Positions 1 through 8,082 of a stretch of 17,021 bases of DNA are shown in pieces. The stretch lies in contig USKE01000009.1 of the NCBI GenBank assembly GCA_900555165.1, positions 1-17,021 on the forward strand. The letters are read 5' to 3'. The notes beneath the pieces are model-generated. The model was not told the origin of the DNA. It did not search any database and saw only the letters and a program-made list of their open reading frames with translations. Within the stretch, counting starts at the first letter, position 1. Each line of letters begins with the position of its first letter. The translations under genes were made by a program, and so were the position numbers. Source of the stretch: an uncultured Porphyromonadaceae bacterium (GTDB lineage: Bacteria; Bacteroidota; Bacteroidia; Bacteroidales; Muribaculaceae).

Positions 1-309
1 GAGTATAATGCCGCCGCAGGCATGATTGCCGGTAACAGCTATTTCGGTGGTGGGCGTCGAGGCAAGGCCGATGTTCACTACATCGAACCCCATGGAACGC
101 AGTGTGGCCACAACGAGCGCATCGACAACCGGACCCGACAGTCGCGCGTCGCGTCCGACCACGATGAGGTTTGTGCCGACGGTTGATGTCTTGCGTATGA
201 AAGCGGCGTAGGCGGCGGTGAACTTCACTACGTCGACAGGGCTGAGGCCCTCGCCGACATGTCCGCCGATTGTGCCGCGGATGCCTGAAATTGACTTGAT
301 TAAGCTCAT
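1..309 (-). CDS. glmM: Phosphoglucosamine mutase, N-terminal part (runs off the left edge)
   Basis: The first 103 codons are visible and the gene continues past base 1. The product would interconvert glucosamine-6-phosphate and glucosamine-1-phosphate in the cytoplasm, supplying UDP-GlcNAc for peptidoglycan and lipid A. The start MSLIKSISGIRGTIGG and the later GRDARLSG and TPTTEIAV stretches are hallmarks of domain I of the phosphohexomutase superfamily. The catalytic phosphoserine loop (TASHNP in relatives) should follow directly after the visible GGIIL but lies outside. The ATG at 309 matches the usual family start. It lies 53 bases after the DUF4827-like gene on the same strand, so it is probably the last visible gene of the valS operon. 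A phosphomannomutase or phosphoglucomutase role cannot be excluded from this fragment; glmM is preferred because Bacteroidales homologues with this N-terminus carry that name. Confidence 0.85.
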   Translation of the reverse strand, partial: MSLIKSISGIRGTIGGHVGEGLSPVDVVKFTAAYAAFIRKTSTVGTNLIVVGRDARLSGPVVDALVVATLRSMGFDVVNIGLASTPTTEIAVTGNHACGGIIL

Positions 310-362
310 GTTTCTATGCAATGGGAATGTTTTCGGTTGTTGTTTTCGCGTCACGCCCCGGC

Positions 363-947
363 TCAGTTGCTGATAGCCGGATAGTACCTCACGTTGTAGA
401 GGAACGGCGTGACGTTGGCAATCTCGGAGGTGAGGCCGTACTGCGACTTTATCACGATGTTGACCTCGCAGTCGAGTCCGAGGAATGTGAGCGGAGTCTG
501 CAGACCCGCGCCCCACTGTGACGATGACGCCAGAGTGTAGTTGCCGTAGCGGAACGAAGTGGAACCGGTGGCCACGTCGGTGGCGTTGCCCACACCTTCG
601 CCAAGTTCTTCGGTTTCGGCGTAAGTACTCAGGTTCCAGCGGGTGAAACGGAAGTAGACAAGCTCGTCGTTGCACACCTTGTTGTCGGGGTCGCCGGCGT
701 CAAGAACCTGCATGTAGAGGTTCCCCTCGTCATCGAGCTGGTAATATGGCGCGTCGGGGCCGACCTCGAAAACCGAGTCGGCCGGAATCGAGGTAATCAC
801 GTTCTGATTCGACAGGAATACGTTGACAGCCTGGTTCTCGTCGGTCAGCAGTTCGGCGTAGCTTTTCTTGTCGTCGCAGCCGGAAAGGATGACCGGGATG
901 GTTATGATGGCGGCAAAGCCGAGTATGACTGATTCAATTGTTTTCAT
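363..947 (-). CDS. DUF4827-like lipoprotein
   Basis: A 194-residue exported lipoprotein of unknown function. The N-terminus has a hydrophobic stretch (about residues 7-21) ending in the lipobox ILSGC, so Cys24 would be lipidated. The residues after it are DDKK; acidic residues just after the cysteine resemble the surface-export signal described for Bacteroidetes lipoproteins, so surface exposure is possible (inference). The mature part opens with SYAELLTDE, and with its size and position next to nrnA it resembles the Bacteroidetes DUF4827 family, which I recall as having an FKBP-like fold without known activity. The chosen ATG at 947 overlaps the nrnA stop by 14 bases. An ATG at 974 would add nine residues (MKTKQQHSL) and is a real alternative; the ORF reaches 1022, but those residues look like nrnA shadow. 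Translational coupling to nrnA is likely. Confidence 0.8.
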   Translation of the reverse strand: MKTIESVILGFAAIITIPVILSGCDDKKSYAELLTDENQAVNVFLSNQNVITSIPADSVFEVGPDAPYYQLDDEGNLYMQVLDAGDPDNKVCNDELVYFRFTRWNLSTYAETEELGEGVGNATDVATGSTSFRYGNYTLASSSQWGAGLQTPLTFLGLDCEVNIVIKSQYGLTSEIANVTPFLYNVRYYPAISN

Positions 948-2043
948 CAGAGAGTGTTGTTGTTTCGTTTTCATTGTCCTTCGCGGCGCTGTCATCCGAC
1001 ATGCCGGACAGGTAGCGGTCATATTCAGGCATTATCGCCTTCACCATCTCCACCGCCTCGTCAATGGTGCGGTAGATTTCGCCACCGGCGGCATTCTTGT
1101 GACCGCCGCCGTTAAAATGGCGTTCGCATATTATGTTCACCGGAAAATCACCTTTCGAGCGTGTCGACACCTTAATATAATCAGTCTCTTCACGCAGGAA
1201 AATGGAATAAGTGATGTCGGGCGATGTCAGCGGGCGGTTTACCAGATCTTCCGTATCACCTTTCTGGTAGTGGTAGCGATTCAGCTCCTCGCGTGTCAGC
1301 GTTATCAGCGCGGCGCGGTGGTCTGGGAAATACTGGAAACGCTCGGCCATGGCAAAACCGTTCAGACGCAGACGGTTCACCGAGTTGGTGAAATATACCT
1401 GGCGGTAGATGGCGTCTTTGTCGATGCCGCGGCGCAGCAGTTCGGCGATGGTGGTATAGAGCTGCGGAGAATTCGAGCTGTACGAGAAGTTGCCGGTGTC
1501 GGTCATCATGCCGGTGTAAATGCACATGGCGGCCTCGCGGTCGATCAGGTCGGTGCGGTGCATGCGCTCCAGCACGAGATATATAAGCAGGGAGGTCGAC
1601 GATGACTCGGGATGCGAAATCAGTATGTCGGGGAAATCAGCCGGGAAGAGGTGATGGTCGATCATCACCTTCACGGCTTTCGACTCGGCTACGGCGCTCC
1701 CCATCTTGTCGATGCGTTTCAGATCGTTGTAGTCGAGACAGAAGATCATGTCGGCCTGGGCTATGGCACGCCGGGCATGCGGTTCGTAGCGCGAGAACGG
1801 CGTTATGCGGTCGGCCCCGGGCAGAAACATAAGCGTGCGCGTGGGGGTGTCGGGGGTGATGACCCTGACCGACTTGCCGGCGTTCGCGAGAGCGCGTGCC
1901 AGACCCAACGACGAGCCCATGGCGTCGCCGTCGGGCGATATGTGGCAGGTAATCACAACCTGTCGCACGCTCTGCAGTTTATGGCGCAGGGCGTTTATGG
2001 CCTCAGTGTTGAGTTTGACTTCGTTGGTCATCTGCAATGTCAT
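934..2043 (-). CDS. nrnA: DHH-family bifunctional oligoribonuclease / pAp phosphatase
   Basis: A 369-residue cytoplasmic DHH/DHHA1 phosphoesterase. NrnA enzymes degrade nanoRNAs of a few nucleotides and can dephosphorylate pAp to AMP; this one should use Mn2+. Metal-binding motifs are visible in order: [13 protein letters not shown] (His34, Asp38, Asp40), FCLDYND (Asp104), IDHH (129-131, the family signature) and TDTGNF (Asp182). The C-terminal DHHA1 domain carries [10 protein letters not shown] at 312-321, the substrate-binding loop. The last roughly 20 residues are a polar, acidic tail outside the folded domain. The ATG overlaps the valS TGA (ATGA at 2043-2040), which argues for this start and for translational coupling; Met5 is an alternative. 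Length fits the family. The choice between nanoRNase, pAp phosphatase or a c-di-AMP/pApA hydrolase role is not decided by the sequence. Confidence 0.93.
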   Translation of the reverse strand: MTLQMTNEVKLNTEAINALRHKLQSVRQVVITCHISPDGDAMGSSLGLARALANAGKSVRVITPDTPTRTLMFLPGADRITPFSRYEPHARRAIAQADMIFCLDYNDLKRIDKMGSAVAESKAVKVMIDHHLFPADFPDILISHPESSSTSLLIYLVLERMHRTDLIDREAAMCIYTGMMTDTGNFSYSSNSPQLYTTIAELLRRGIDKDAIYRQVYFTNSVNRLRLNGFAMAERFQYFPDHRAALITLTREELNRYHYQKGDTEDLVNRPLTSPDITYSIFLREETDYIKVSTRSKGDFPVNIICERHFNGGGHKNAAGGEIYRTIDEAVEMVKAIMPEYDRYLSGMSDDSAAKDNENETTTLSDENN

Positions 2044-4736
2044 GAAAGTGCGTCGAGGGCGGCACGCAGGGTGGCCAGTTTCGACTCGGCGTCAGCCTGC
2101 TTGCGGCGCTCGGCCTCTACTACAGCCTCGGGGGCTTTCGAGACAAAACGCTCGTTCGACAGTTTCTTCACTACCGAGCCGAGGAAACCCTCGTAATACT
2201 CGATATCTTTTTTGAGTTTGGCTTTCTCGGCCTCGGGGTCGATGCTCGACGCCAGGGGCACGAGATATTCGCGTGTGCCGATGAGGAACGATGCGGCCGC
2301 GGGATCCTTTGCGGCGTTATCCTCGAACGACGAGAGGTTGGCGAGTTTCTCGATGATGGCCTTGTAGCCGTCGGCGGGCAGACCCGCACCCGTGGCCTTG
2401 AGCTCGAGAGCCTCTTTGGGCGCGATGTTGCGTTTCGCACGCACACCGCGCACGGCGGTGATTATCTCTTTGGCCTGCTCCATCATGGCAAGTGTGTCGG
2501 CATCGGAGTTGCCGGCGGCAGGGAGCGGGGCGTACATTATTGACTCGCCCGGGCGACGCTCCTCAAGGTTCTGCCACAGTTCTTCGGTGATGAAGGGCAT
2601 GATCGGGTGGAGCAGTCGCAGCAGCGAGTCGAAGTAGCCGAGCGTGACCTTATAGGCCTCGGCCGACATCGCGCCGCCGTAGGCGGGTTTCACGATTTCG
2701 AGATACCACGACGAGAACTCGTCCCAGAACAGACGGTAGAGCATGTTCACAGCCTCTGACAGACGGAATTTCGACAGCAGGTCGGCCGTTTCTGCCGCGG
2801 CGTCGGCCAGACGCGCGCCAAACCACTCCATGGCCTGACGGGTAGCGGCGTCGGCCGGGGGATCCTCAACGTTCCACCCCTTGACAAGACGGAACGCATT
2901 CCAGATCTTGTTGCAGAAATTGCGGCCGGTCTCGCAGAGTTTCTCGTCGAAGAGTATGTCATTTCCGGCGGGAGCCGACATCATCAGGCCAACGCGCACA
3001 CCGTCGGCACCATACTGCTCGATCAGATTCAGAGGATCGGGCGAGTTGCCGAGCGACTTGGACATCTTGCGGCCCAGTTTGTCGCGCACGATGCCGGTGA
3101 AGTACACGTTTTTGAACGGCTCCTTGCCCACGTATTCATAGCCTGCCATAATCATGCGGGCCACCCAGAAGAAGATGATATCCGGACCGGTGACCAAAGT
3201 GGCCGTCGGATAATAGTAGCTTATCTCCTCGTTTCCGGGATTGTTGATGCCGTCGAACAGGGTGATGGGCCAGAGCCACGACGAGAACCAGGTGTCGAGC
3301 GCGCCTTCATCCTGACGCAGGTCAGAGAGGGCAAGGTCGGCGTGGCCTGTGGCCTGACGAGCCTCGTCAAGCGCGGCCTCGGCTGTGGGAGCCACGAACA
3401 CCTGCTCTTTGCCGTCGGCAGGATCTGTGTAATAATATGCGGGGATGCGGTGGCCCCACCAAAGCTGGCGGCTGATGCACCAGTCCTTGATGTTTTCGAG
3501 CCAGATGCGGTAGGTGTTCTTGTATTTTTCGGGCACGAAGGCGATTACATCGTCCATCACCGGCGAAAGCGAGATGTCGGCGAAGTGTTTCATGTTCACG
3601 AACCACTGCAGCGACAGGCGCGGTTCGATGGCCACTTTCGTGCGCTCCGAGAAACCGACCTTGTTGTCATAATCCTCGACCTTCTCGAGAAGTCCGGCGT
3701 CGCCGAGGTCTTTCGCGATTGCCTTGCGGCAGTCGAAACGGTCCATGCCCACATACATGCCGGCAACAGGAGCCACGGTACCGTCTTCGTTGAAGATGTC
3801 GATGGTTTCGAGCGAGTGTGTCTTCCCCAGCTCGTAGTCATTCTTGTCGTGTGCAGGGGTGACCTTCAGACAGCCTGTGCCGAAGTCTATTTCCACATAA
3901 CGGTCTTCGATCACAGGTATCTCACGGCCCACCAGCGGCACGATTACGCGGCGCCCCTTGAGCCAGCGGTTCTTCGGATCCTTGGGATTGATGCACATGG
4001 CCGTATCGCCCATGATGGTCTCGGGGCGCGTGGTGGCCACGACTGCGTAGCGGTGTCCGTCGGCATCGGTGTGAATAACATTCCCCTCCTCGCCGTCGAG
4101 TTCGCCGGGGGTATCGTCGGCAACGTAATACTTCAGATAGTAGAGCTTGGATTTCTCGTCAACGAAGTACACCTCGTCGTCAGAGATGGCCGTGCGGTTC
4201 TGCGGATCCCAGTTTACCATGCGCAGGCCGCGGTATATGAGCCCTTTGTCGTAAAGATCGCAGAATACTTTGGTCACGGCCTCGCTGCGCGGTTCGTCGA
4301 GGGTGAAAGCCGTGCGCTCCCAGTCGCATGACGCGCCGAGCTTGCGCAGCTGCTGCAGGATTATGCCGCCGTGATGACGGGTCCAGTCCCAGGCATGCTC
4401 AAGGAACTGCTCGCGTGTCAGGTCGGTCTTCTTTATTCCCTCGGCGGCGAGTTTGGCGATGACTTTTGTCTCGGTGGCAATCGACGCATGGTCTGTTCCG
4501 GGCACCCAGCAGGCGTTTTTCCCCTCCATGCGGGCACGGCGCACAAGAATATCCTGAATGGTTTCGTTAAGCATGTGGCCCATGTGGAGCACACCGGTCA
4601 CGTTTGGCGGCGGAATCACCACTGTATAGGGTTCACGTGCGTCGGGTTCGGAATGAAACAGGCGGTGTTCCATCCAGTAATCATACCATTTCTGTTCTAC
4701 CTCGGCGGGCGAATATTTTGAAGCGAGTTCTTTCAT
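2040..4736 (-). CDS. valS: Valyl-tRNA synthetase
   Basis: A class I aminoacyl-tRNA synthetase of 898 residues that charges tRNA-Val with valine in the cytoplasm. The HIGH motif appears as HMGH (51-54) after PPPNVTGVL, and the KMSKS loop is intact at about 557-561. The CP1 editing domain lies between them, with TTRPET and [12 protein letters not shown], which clear mischarged threonine. The C-terminus ends in the charged coiled-coil arm typical of ValRS ([11 protein letters not shown] onward) that contacts the tRNA. The ORF is open to 4805, but the ATG at 4736 ([17 protein letters not shown]) matches where family members begin; the 23 extra residues are basic, not conserved, and would start upstream of the predicted promoter box. 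First gene of the minus-strand operon with nrnA. No T-box-like leader is evident in the short 5' UTR. Confidence 0.97.
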   Translation of the reverse strand: MKELASKYSPAEVEQKWYDYWMEHRLFHSEPDAREPYTVVIPPPNVTGVLHMGHMLNETIQDILVRRARMEGKNACWVPGTDHASIATETKVIAKLAAEGIKKTDLTREQFLEHAWDWTRHHGGIILQQLRKLGASCDWERTAFTLDEPRSEAVTKVFCDLYDKGLIYRGLRMVNWDPQNRTAISDDEVYFVDEKSKLYYLKYYVADDTPGELDGEEGNVIHTDADGHRYAVVATTRPETIMGDTAMCINPKDPKNRWLKGRRVIVPLVGREIPVIEDRYVEIDFGTGCLKVTPAHDKNDYELGKTHSLETIDIFNEDGTVAPVAGMYVGMDRFDCRKAIAKDLGDAGLLEKVEDYDNKVGFSERTKVAIEPRLSLQWFVNMKHFADISLSPVMDDVIAFVPEKYKNTYRIWLENIKDWCISRQLWWGHRIPAYYYTDPADGKEQVFVAPTAEAALDEARQATGHADLALSDLRQDEGALDTWFSSWLWPITLFDGINNPGNEEISYYYPTATLVTGPDIIFFWVARMIMAGYEYVGKEPFKNVYFTGIVRDKLGRKMSKSLGNSPDPLNLIEQYGADGVRVGLMMSAPAGNDILFDEKLCETGRNFCNKIWNAFRLVKGWNVEDPPADAATRQAMEWFGARLADAAAETADLLSKFRLSEAVNMLYRLFWDEFSSWYLEIVKPAYGGAMSAEAYKVTLGYFDSLLRLLHPIMPFITEELWQNLEERRPGESIMYAPLPAAGNSDADTLAMMEQAKEIITAVRGVRAKRNIAPKEALELKATGAGLPADGYKAIIEKLANLSSFEDNAAKDPAAASFLIGTREYLVPLASSIDPEAEKAKLKKDIEYYEGFLGSVVKKLSNERFVSKAPEAVVEAERRKQADAESKLATLRAALDALS

Positions 4737-4786
4737 GAAAGGGGTTGAAAAATAGCCTTTGCAATAGATGCGTAATAATTTGGGCA

Positions 4787-4794
4787 CAAATTTA
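4787..4794 (-). promoter_or_regulatory. valS: Putative Bacteroidetes -7 box for valS operon
   Basis: Read on the minus strand this is TAAATTTG, an exact match to the Bacteroidetes primary sigma -7 consensus TAnnTTTG. Transcription would start around 4780, giving a leader of roughly 45 bases before the valS ATG at 4736. No convincing -33 TTTG was found at the expected distance, so the call rests on the -7 box and its position. Confidence 0.5.
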
Positions 4795-4816
4795 CAACTT
4801 TTCATCGGAATATCGT

Positions 4817-4824
4817 TATCTTTG
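4817..4824 (+). promoter_or_regulatory. Putative Bacteroidetes -7 box for the dpp5-like gene
   Basis: TATCTTTG matches the TAnnTTTG consensus exactly and is followed by an AT-rich stretch. A start near 4831 would give a leader of about 95 bases before the peptidase ATG at 4925. That leader contains a small imperfect hairpin (4852-4876: outer CGAC/GTCG or inner ACACC/GGTGT pairing). The box lies 22 bases from the opposing valS box, so the two promoters face away from a shared core. Confidence 0.5.
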
Positions 4825-4924
4825 CGCTCAATAATATATATAATCAGAGGGCGACACCACTTCCGGTGTGCTGTCGATATACATTTTTCAGATGAAGAAA
4901 CGATAAGAAAACATATTTTATCAC

Positions 4925-7087
4925 ATGAAAAAATCAGTCATACTTTCGGCCATGAGTCTACCGCTTGTAGCCGCGTCGCTGGTGTCATGCGGCGGCAAAG
5001 CCGATGAGGGCACACTCATCGACAAGCCGCAGTTCGAGGCCCCTGCCGACGGCATCTTCAACATCGACGCCCTTGAAGCGCTCGGTCGCGTGTCGAACCC
5101 GCAGCTTTCGCCCGACGGCAAAAAGGTACTGCTCGGCATCAGCTATGAGAGCGTTGAGCAGAACAAGAGCAACAACGAGCTTTATGTAGTAAACATCGAC
5201 GGTTCTGAGCTTACACGCCTTACGAAAACTGCCGGCTCTGAGCAGGCTGCCGTGTGGATTGACGGCGGAGAGCGCATTGCATTCATCGCCGCCGACCCTG
5301 ACAAGAAAACGCCCCAGCTGTGGGTGATGAACGCCGACGGTTCGGGGCGCAAGGCTGTGACCGATGTGGAGAACGGTGTCAACGGCTTTGTGTTCTCGCC
5401 CGACGGCAAAAAGGTCGTGCTTGTATCGAATGTCAAGTTCACCCGTACCGCAGCCGACGTCTATCCCGATCTTCCCAAGGCTACGGGACGCATCATCGAC
5501 GACCTGATGTACAAGCACTGGGACGAATGGGTGACCGAGGTACCCCACCCCTTTGTGGCCGATTTCGATGGCTCGACCGTGTCGAATATCAAGGACATCA
5601 TGGCCGACGAACCCTACGAGTCACCCATGAAACCGTTCGGCGACGTGGAATCGTTTGCCTGGAGTCCCGACTCGAAACAGCTCGTTTATGTGTCGCGTAA
5701 AAAGACCGGCCTGGAATATGCCATATCAACGAACTCAGACCTCTACCGCTATGACCTTGAGTCAGGAAAGACCGAGAACCTCACCGAAGGGATGATGGGC
5801 TACGACACCAATCCCGCCTACTCGCCCGACGGCAACTGGCTGGCATGGCTCTCGATGGAGCACGACGGCTACGAGTCTGACAAGAACCGCATCTTCGTAC
5901 TCAACCTGAAATCAGGCGAGAAGACCGACCTCACAACCGACTGGGACTACACCGCCGACGCCATAGCATGGCGCCCCGACTCGAAGTCAATCATCTTCAC
6001 AGCCGCCTATCAGGGTTGCGAACCGGTGTTCACTCTCGACGTTGCCTCGAAACAGGTGACCATGGTGTCTGACAAGGCCGACGTCTGCGACTATGCCTCG
6101 GCCATGCCTGTAGGCAACGACAAGGTGATTGCCCTGCGCCACTCAATGCTCTACCCCAACGAGCTGTTCATGCTCGCCGACGGCAAGGCTACCGCAATCA
6201 CGAAAGTAAACGAGGATATCCTCTCGAAGATCAAGGCACCCAAAGTCGAGAAAGTGCTTGTGCCCACCACCGACGGCAAGGAGATGACAACCTGGGTTGT
6301 ATATCCTCCCGAATTCGACCCCGCGAAAAAATCCCCCGCAATCCTGTATTGCCAGGGCGGCCCCCAGCAGGCTGTAAGCCAGTTCTGGTCGTATCGCTGG
6401 AACCTGATGCTGATGGCCTCGAACGGTTACATCGTCATCGCACCGAACCGCCGCGGTCTTCCCGGCTTCGGCACCGAGTGGAACGCCCAGATTTCGGGTG
6501 ACTATCCCGGCCAGAATATGAAAGACTATCTTGCCGCAGTAGATTTCATGAAAGAGAAACCCTACGTCGACGGTGAGCATATCGGTGCTGTCGGCGCAAG
6601 CTACGGCGGTTTCTCGGTCTACATGCTTGCCGGTATACACGAAGGCCGTTTCGCCGCCCTGATCGCCCATGCCGGCATCTTCAACATGGAGGCCCAGTAT
6701 CTCGAAACCGAAGAGATGTGGTTCGCCAACTGGGATATGGGCGGAGCCTTCTGGGACAAATCCAACGCCACCGCTCAGCGCACTTTCGCAAACTCGCCCC
6801 ACCGTTTCGTTGACAAATGGGATACCCCCATCCTTGTGACCCACGGTGAACTCGACTACCGCATCCTCTCGTCACAGGGCGAAATGGCATTCAATGCCGC
6901 GAAACTCCGTGGCATCCCGGCCGAGATGCTTATCTTCCCCGACGAGAACCACTGGATTCTCAAACCGCAGAACGCCATTCTCTGGCAGCGCGTGTTCTTC
7001 CGCTGGCTTGACCGCTGGCTGAAACCCGGTTCTGACGCCGCCAAAGCCGCTCAGGCCACAGAACCCGCCGACAGCGTAAAACACTGA
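4925..7087 (+). CDS. Dipeptidyl-peptidase 5-like S9 serine peptidase, lipoprotein
   Basis: A 720-residue exported prolyl-oligopeptidase family (S9) enzyme, expected to release N-terminal dipeptides from peptides in the cell envelope. The signal peptide [22 protein letters not shown] ends in a lipobox, with Cys22 as the lipidated residue. Residues about 50-420 form a beta-propeller with recurring SPDGKKV / SPDSKQL blade motifs (PD40-like). The alpha/beta hydrolase domain follows from about 455, with the nucleophile Ser559 in GASYGG, Asp644 in HGELDYR and His676 in DENHW; spacing and order are those of S9 peptidases. The [20 protein letters not shown] region and the [10 protein letters not shown] segment resemble the Porphyromonas DPP5 group rather than DPP4 or DPP7. 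Divergent from valS, own promoter box and own terminator, so probably monocistronic. An acylaminoacyl-peptidase annotation is the main alternative. Confidence 0.92.
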   Translation: MKKSVILSAMSLPLVAASLVSCGGKADEGTLIDKPQFEAPADGIFNIDALEALGRVSNPQLSPDGKKVLLGISYESVEQNKSNNELYVVNIDGSELTRLTKTAGSEQAAVWIDGGERIAFIAADPDKKTPQLWVMNADGSGRKAVTDVENGVNGFVFSPDGKKVVLVSNVKFTRTAADVYPDLPKATGRIIDDLMYKHWDEWVTEVPHPFVADFDGSTVSNIKDIMADEPYESPMKPFGDVESFAWSPDSKQLVYVSRKKTGLEYAISTNSDLYRYDLESGKTENLTEGMMGYDTNPAYSPDGNWLAWLSMEHDGYESDKNRIFVLNLKSGEKTDLTTDWDYTADAIAWRPDSKSIIFTAAYQGCEPVFTLDVASKQVTMVSDKADVCDYASAMPVGNDKVIALRHSMLYPNELFMLADGKATAITKVNEDILSKIKAPKVEKVLVPTTDGKEMTTWVVYPPEFDPAKKSPAILYCQGGPQQAVSQFWSYRWNLMLMASNGYIVIAPNRRGLPGFGTEWNAQISGDYPGQNMKDYLAAVDFMKEKPYVDGEHIGAVGASYGGFSVYMLAGIHEGRFAALIAHAGIFNMEAQYLETEEMWFANWDMGGAFWDKSNATAQRTFANSPHRFVDKWDTPILVTHGELDYRILSSQGEMAFNAAKLRGIPAEMLIFPDENHWILKPQNAILWQRVFFRWLDRWLKPGSDAAKAAQATEPADSVKH

Positions 7088-7109
7088 TTACAGCCAGACT
7101 GAAAATATT

Positions 7110-7152
7110 GACCCCGCACTGCCGGTACCGGCGATGCGGGGTCTGTTTTTTT
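7110..7152 (+). terminator. Intrinsic terminator after the dpp5-like gene
   Basis: A perfect 9-bp stem GACCCCGCA / TGCGGGGTC (7110-7118 and 7135-7143) with an inner GCCGGTACCGGC palindrome is followed by seven Ts (7146-7152). It lies 22 bases after the stop codon. On the minus strand the same hairpin is followed by a weaker T stretch (AATATTTT), so it may also stop transcripts of the two tiny genes coming the other way. Confidence 0.9.
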
Positions 7153-7194
7153 ACTGCCATGACAACATTGTCACGGACTGATATCTCTTTTGGG

Positions 7195-7278
7195 TCAATG
7201 CTTGTCGGTACGATAAGCCTCGGCCGAGGCCTCGAAATACCATGAGGCTGCGCGTTTAACGATCTGTTTAATGGTCAT
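7195..7278 (-). CDS. Putative 27-residue small protein
   Basis: A short ORF that starts MTIKQIVKRAASWYF and ends AYRTDKH. It is predicted to form one amphipathic helix with a basic N-terminal half and aromatic residues in the middle. It is not a family I recognise. Support for coding: codons such as CGC, GCC, TCG, GAG and GAC match the neighbouring genes, although it sits in AT-rich DNA; it ends shortly before the terminator hairpin of the facing gene; and it follows a second tiny ORF on the same strand that also begins ATGAC. The ORF is open upstream to 7398, but the extra 40 residues look non-coding. The AEASAEA coding produces a 14-bp DNA palindrome (7217-7230). Role unknown; a membrane-associated peptide is possible. 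Confidence 0.45.
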   Translation of the reverse strand: MTIKQIVKRAASWYFEASAEAYRTDKH

Positions 7279-7378
7279 AATGTGCAGTTTTATAGTTGTT
7301 GAACATGAGTTTCGTCTACCTTTCACGGTTTCAGAAACCGGTTGTGCGTTTGAGAAAAGGGAGAGAGATGACGGCTGA

Positions 7379-7519
7379 TCAGTTGGCCTGCGAGCCAAAG
7401 GTGTTGATCACATCGGCATGGTTCGAGCAGTCGCCCGTGATACGCATTCCGTCACCGTTCGCAAGGTTCAGCCAGAAGTTGCCGAAACCTGTTTTGAAAA
7501 CTTTCAGCATTTGAGTCAT
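7379..7519 (-). CDS. Putative 46-residue small protein
   Basis: A short ORF starting MTQMLKVFKTGFGNFWLNL and continuing NGDGMRITGDC before a polar tail. The first half could form an amphipathic helix rich in Phe/Trp with lysines; the second half is Gly/Asp/Asn-rich. I do not recognise the family. Codon choice (TCG AAC, GGC AAC, GAC TGC, ACC, GCC) matches the strong genes in the window, although the surrounding DNA is AT-rich, and this is the main reason to call it. The start at 7519 is chosen over Met4 (7510) and over an in-frame ATG at 7573, because codons upstream of 7519 lose the coding character. It lies 100 bases upstream of the 27-residue ORF on the same strand, with the hairpin 7326-7340 between them; they may be one transcript. 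Confidence 0.5.
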   Translation of the reverse strand: MTQMLKVFKTGFGNFWLNLANGDGMRITGDCSNHADVINTFGSQAN

Positions 7520-7747
7520 AACACTTGATGCTTGTGAGTGTCTTTGATCATGTCGCACCGTTGAAGTCCGCATACGGTCGCCGACACTCTGTTAATAATA
7601 ACCATTCGTGTCGAAGTGGATTGTGCGATGTTTTGGAAGCCTTGTTGAAATTGATGTAAAGTTTAAGTTGAAGTAAGTTTTATAGGCAAACCTGAAACAA
7701 TCTTGTGTGTAATCTAAAATTACTGATACAATCCCTCGGAAGAATGG

Positions 7748-7765
7748 AAAATCACCTTTGTGATT
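7748..7765. repeat. 7-bp inverted repeat near the tiny-gene promoter
   Basis: AAATCAC / GTGATTT with a 4-base CTTT spacer. It lies about 20-40 bases downstream of the predicted minus-strand start (from the box at 7793-7800), so it could be an operator or a hairpin at the 5' end of that transcript. There is no T-run fit for a terminator on either strand. Confidence 0.4.
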
Positions 7766-7792
7766 TCACTATATATACACTTGAAAACGGTG

Positions 7793-7800
7793 CAAAGTTA
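7793..7800 (-). promoter_or_regulatory. Possible -7 box for the tiny minus-strand genes
   Basis: Read on the minus strand this is TAACTTTG, matching TAnnTTTG exactly. It would drive a transcript starting near 7786 with a leader of about 265 bases before the 46-residue ORF. That leader is long enough to hold an RNA element, but only weak stem-loops are visible. No clear -33 element was found, and in AT-rich DNA such a box can arise by chance. Confidence 0.35.
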
Positions 7801-7951
7801 GTTAAAGAAATCGAAAATCTGCCATAAAAATATGTTATTTAACATCTTTTCTTTGTAACACCTTAACTGTCAGCTCATCGTAAAAGCGTTTCAGAAATGT
7901 TAAAAAACCTCTATTTTGATGCGCGTCATCTCAAATACCGTCGATAATTCG

Positions 7952-7959
7952 TAATTTTG
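7952..7959 (+). promoter_or_regulatory. Possible -7 box for the rhomboid operon
   Basis: TAATTTTG matches TAnnTTTG exactly and sits inside a near-tandem repeat, GTAATTTT GTAATTTG (7951-7966). Transcription would begin around 7966, leaving a leader of about 115 bases before the first rhomboid ATG at 8083. No clear -33 box is seen at the expected spacing. Confidence 0.4.
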
Positions 7960-8082
7960 TAATTTGAGAATTTAATCACAACCGTGTTTCAAGCGTGTTT
8001 CACTCCATATTTCAACGGCATTATGCCAACATGTCATGTGCATGGCACGCTTTTTTACTGAATAAATCAGACTGACTGTCCT

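Larger units (their letters stand above)
7153..8082. other. 930-base AT-rich intergenic region between dpp5-like and rhomboid genes
   Basis: No gene of ordinary size is present. By hand count bases 7741-7980 are about 31% GC, far below the flanking genes. It contains two probable tiny minus-strand genes (7379-7519 and 7195-7278), a possible promoter for them (7793-7800), a promoter-like box for the rhomboid genes (7952-7959), and several short inverted repeats: TGACA/TGTCA at 7160-7173, CGGTTT/AAACCG at 7326-7340 between the tiny genes, ACCGT/ACGGT at 7557-7578, and AAATCAC/GTGATTT at 7748-7765. Between 7580 and 7745 I see no coding signal on either strand. Confidence 0.7.

Noticed and set aside
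868..1605. 245-codon plus-strand ORF
   Set aside because: Antisense to the DUF4827-like gene and nrnA, both of which have clear family motifs; the translated product has no coherent motif.
3342..4331. 329-codon plus-strand ORF
   Set aside because: It lies wholly inside valS on the opposite strand; its length comes from the biased codons of valS and it shows no recognisable domain.
4892..4906. Four-codon upstream ORF (Met-Lys-Lys-Arg) in the dpp5 leader
   Set aside because: Too short to separate from chance in a purine-rich leader; no arrest motif is visible.
6143..6844. 233-codon minus-strand ORF
   Set aside because: Antisense shadow of the S9 catalytic domain, where the sense frame carries the intact serine motif.
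7160..7173. TGACA/TGTCA dyad after the dpp5 terminator
   Set aside because: Short, no T-run on either side in the right direction, and no second copy; it could be an operator but nothing supports it.
7217..7230. 14-bp perfect DNA palindrome GCCTCGGCCGAGGC
   Set aside because: Explained by the Ala-Ser-Ala-Glu-Ala codons of the 27-residue candidate; no flanking operator or repeat elsewhere was found.
7296..7514. 72-codon plus-strand ORF in the intergenic region
   Set aside because: Opposite strand of the 46-residue candidate; the minus frame has the better codon pattern, and this one has no family resemblance or promoter.
8038..8056. Hairpin GTGC/GCAC followed by six Ts before the first rhomboid
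   Set aside because: The stem is only 4 bp with a 3-base loop, too weak to call a terminator or attenuator.
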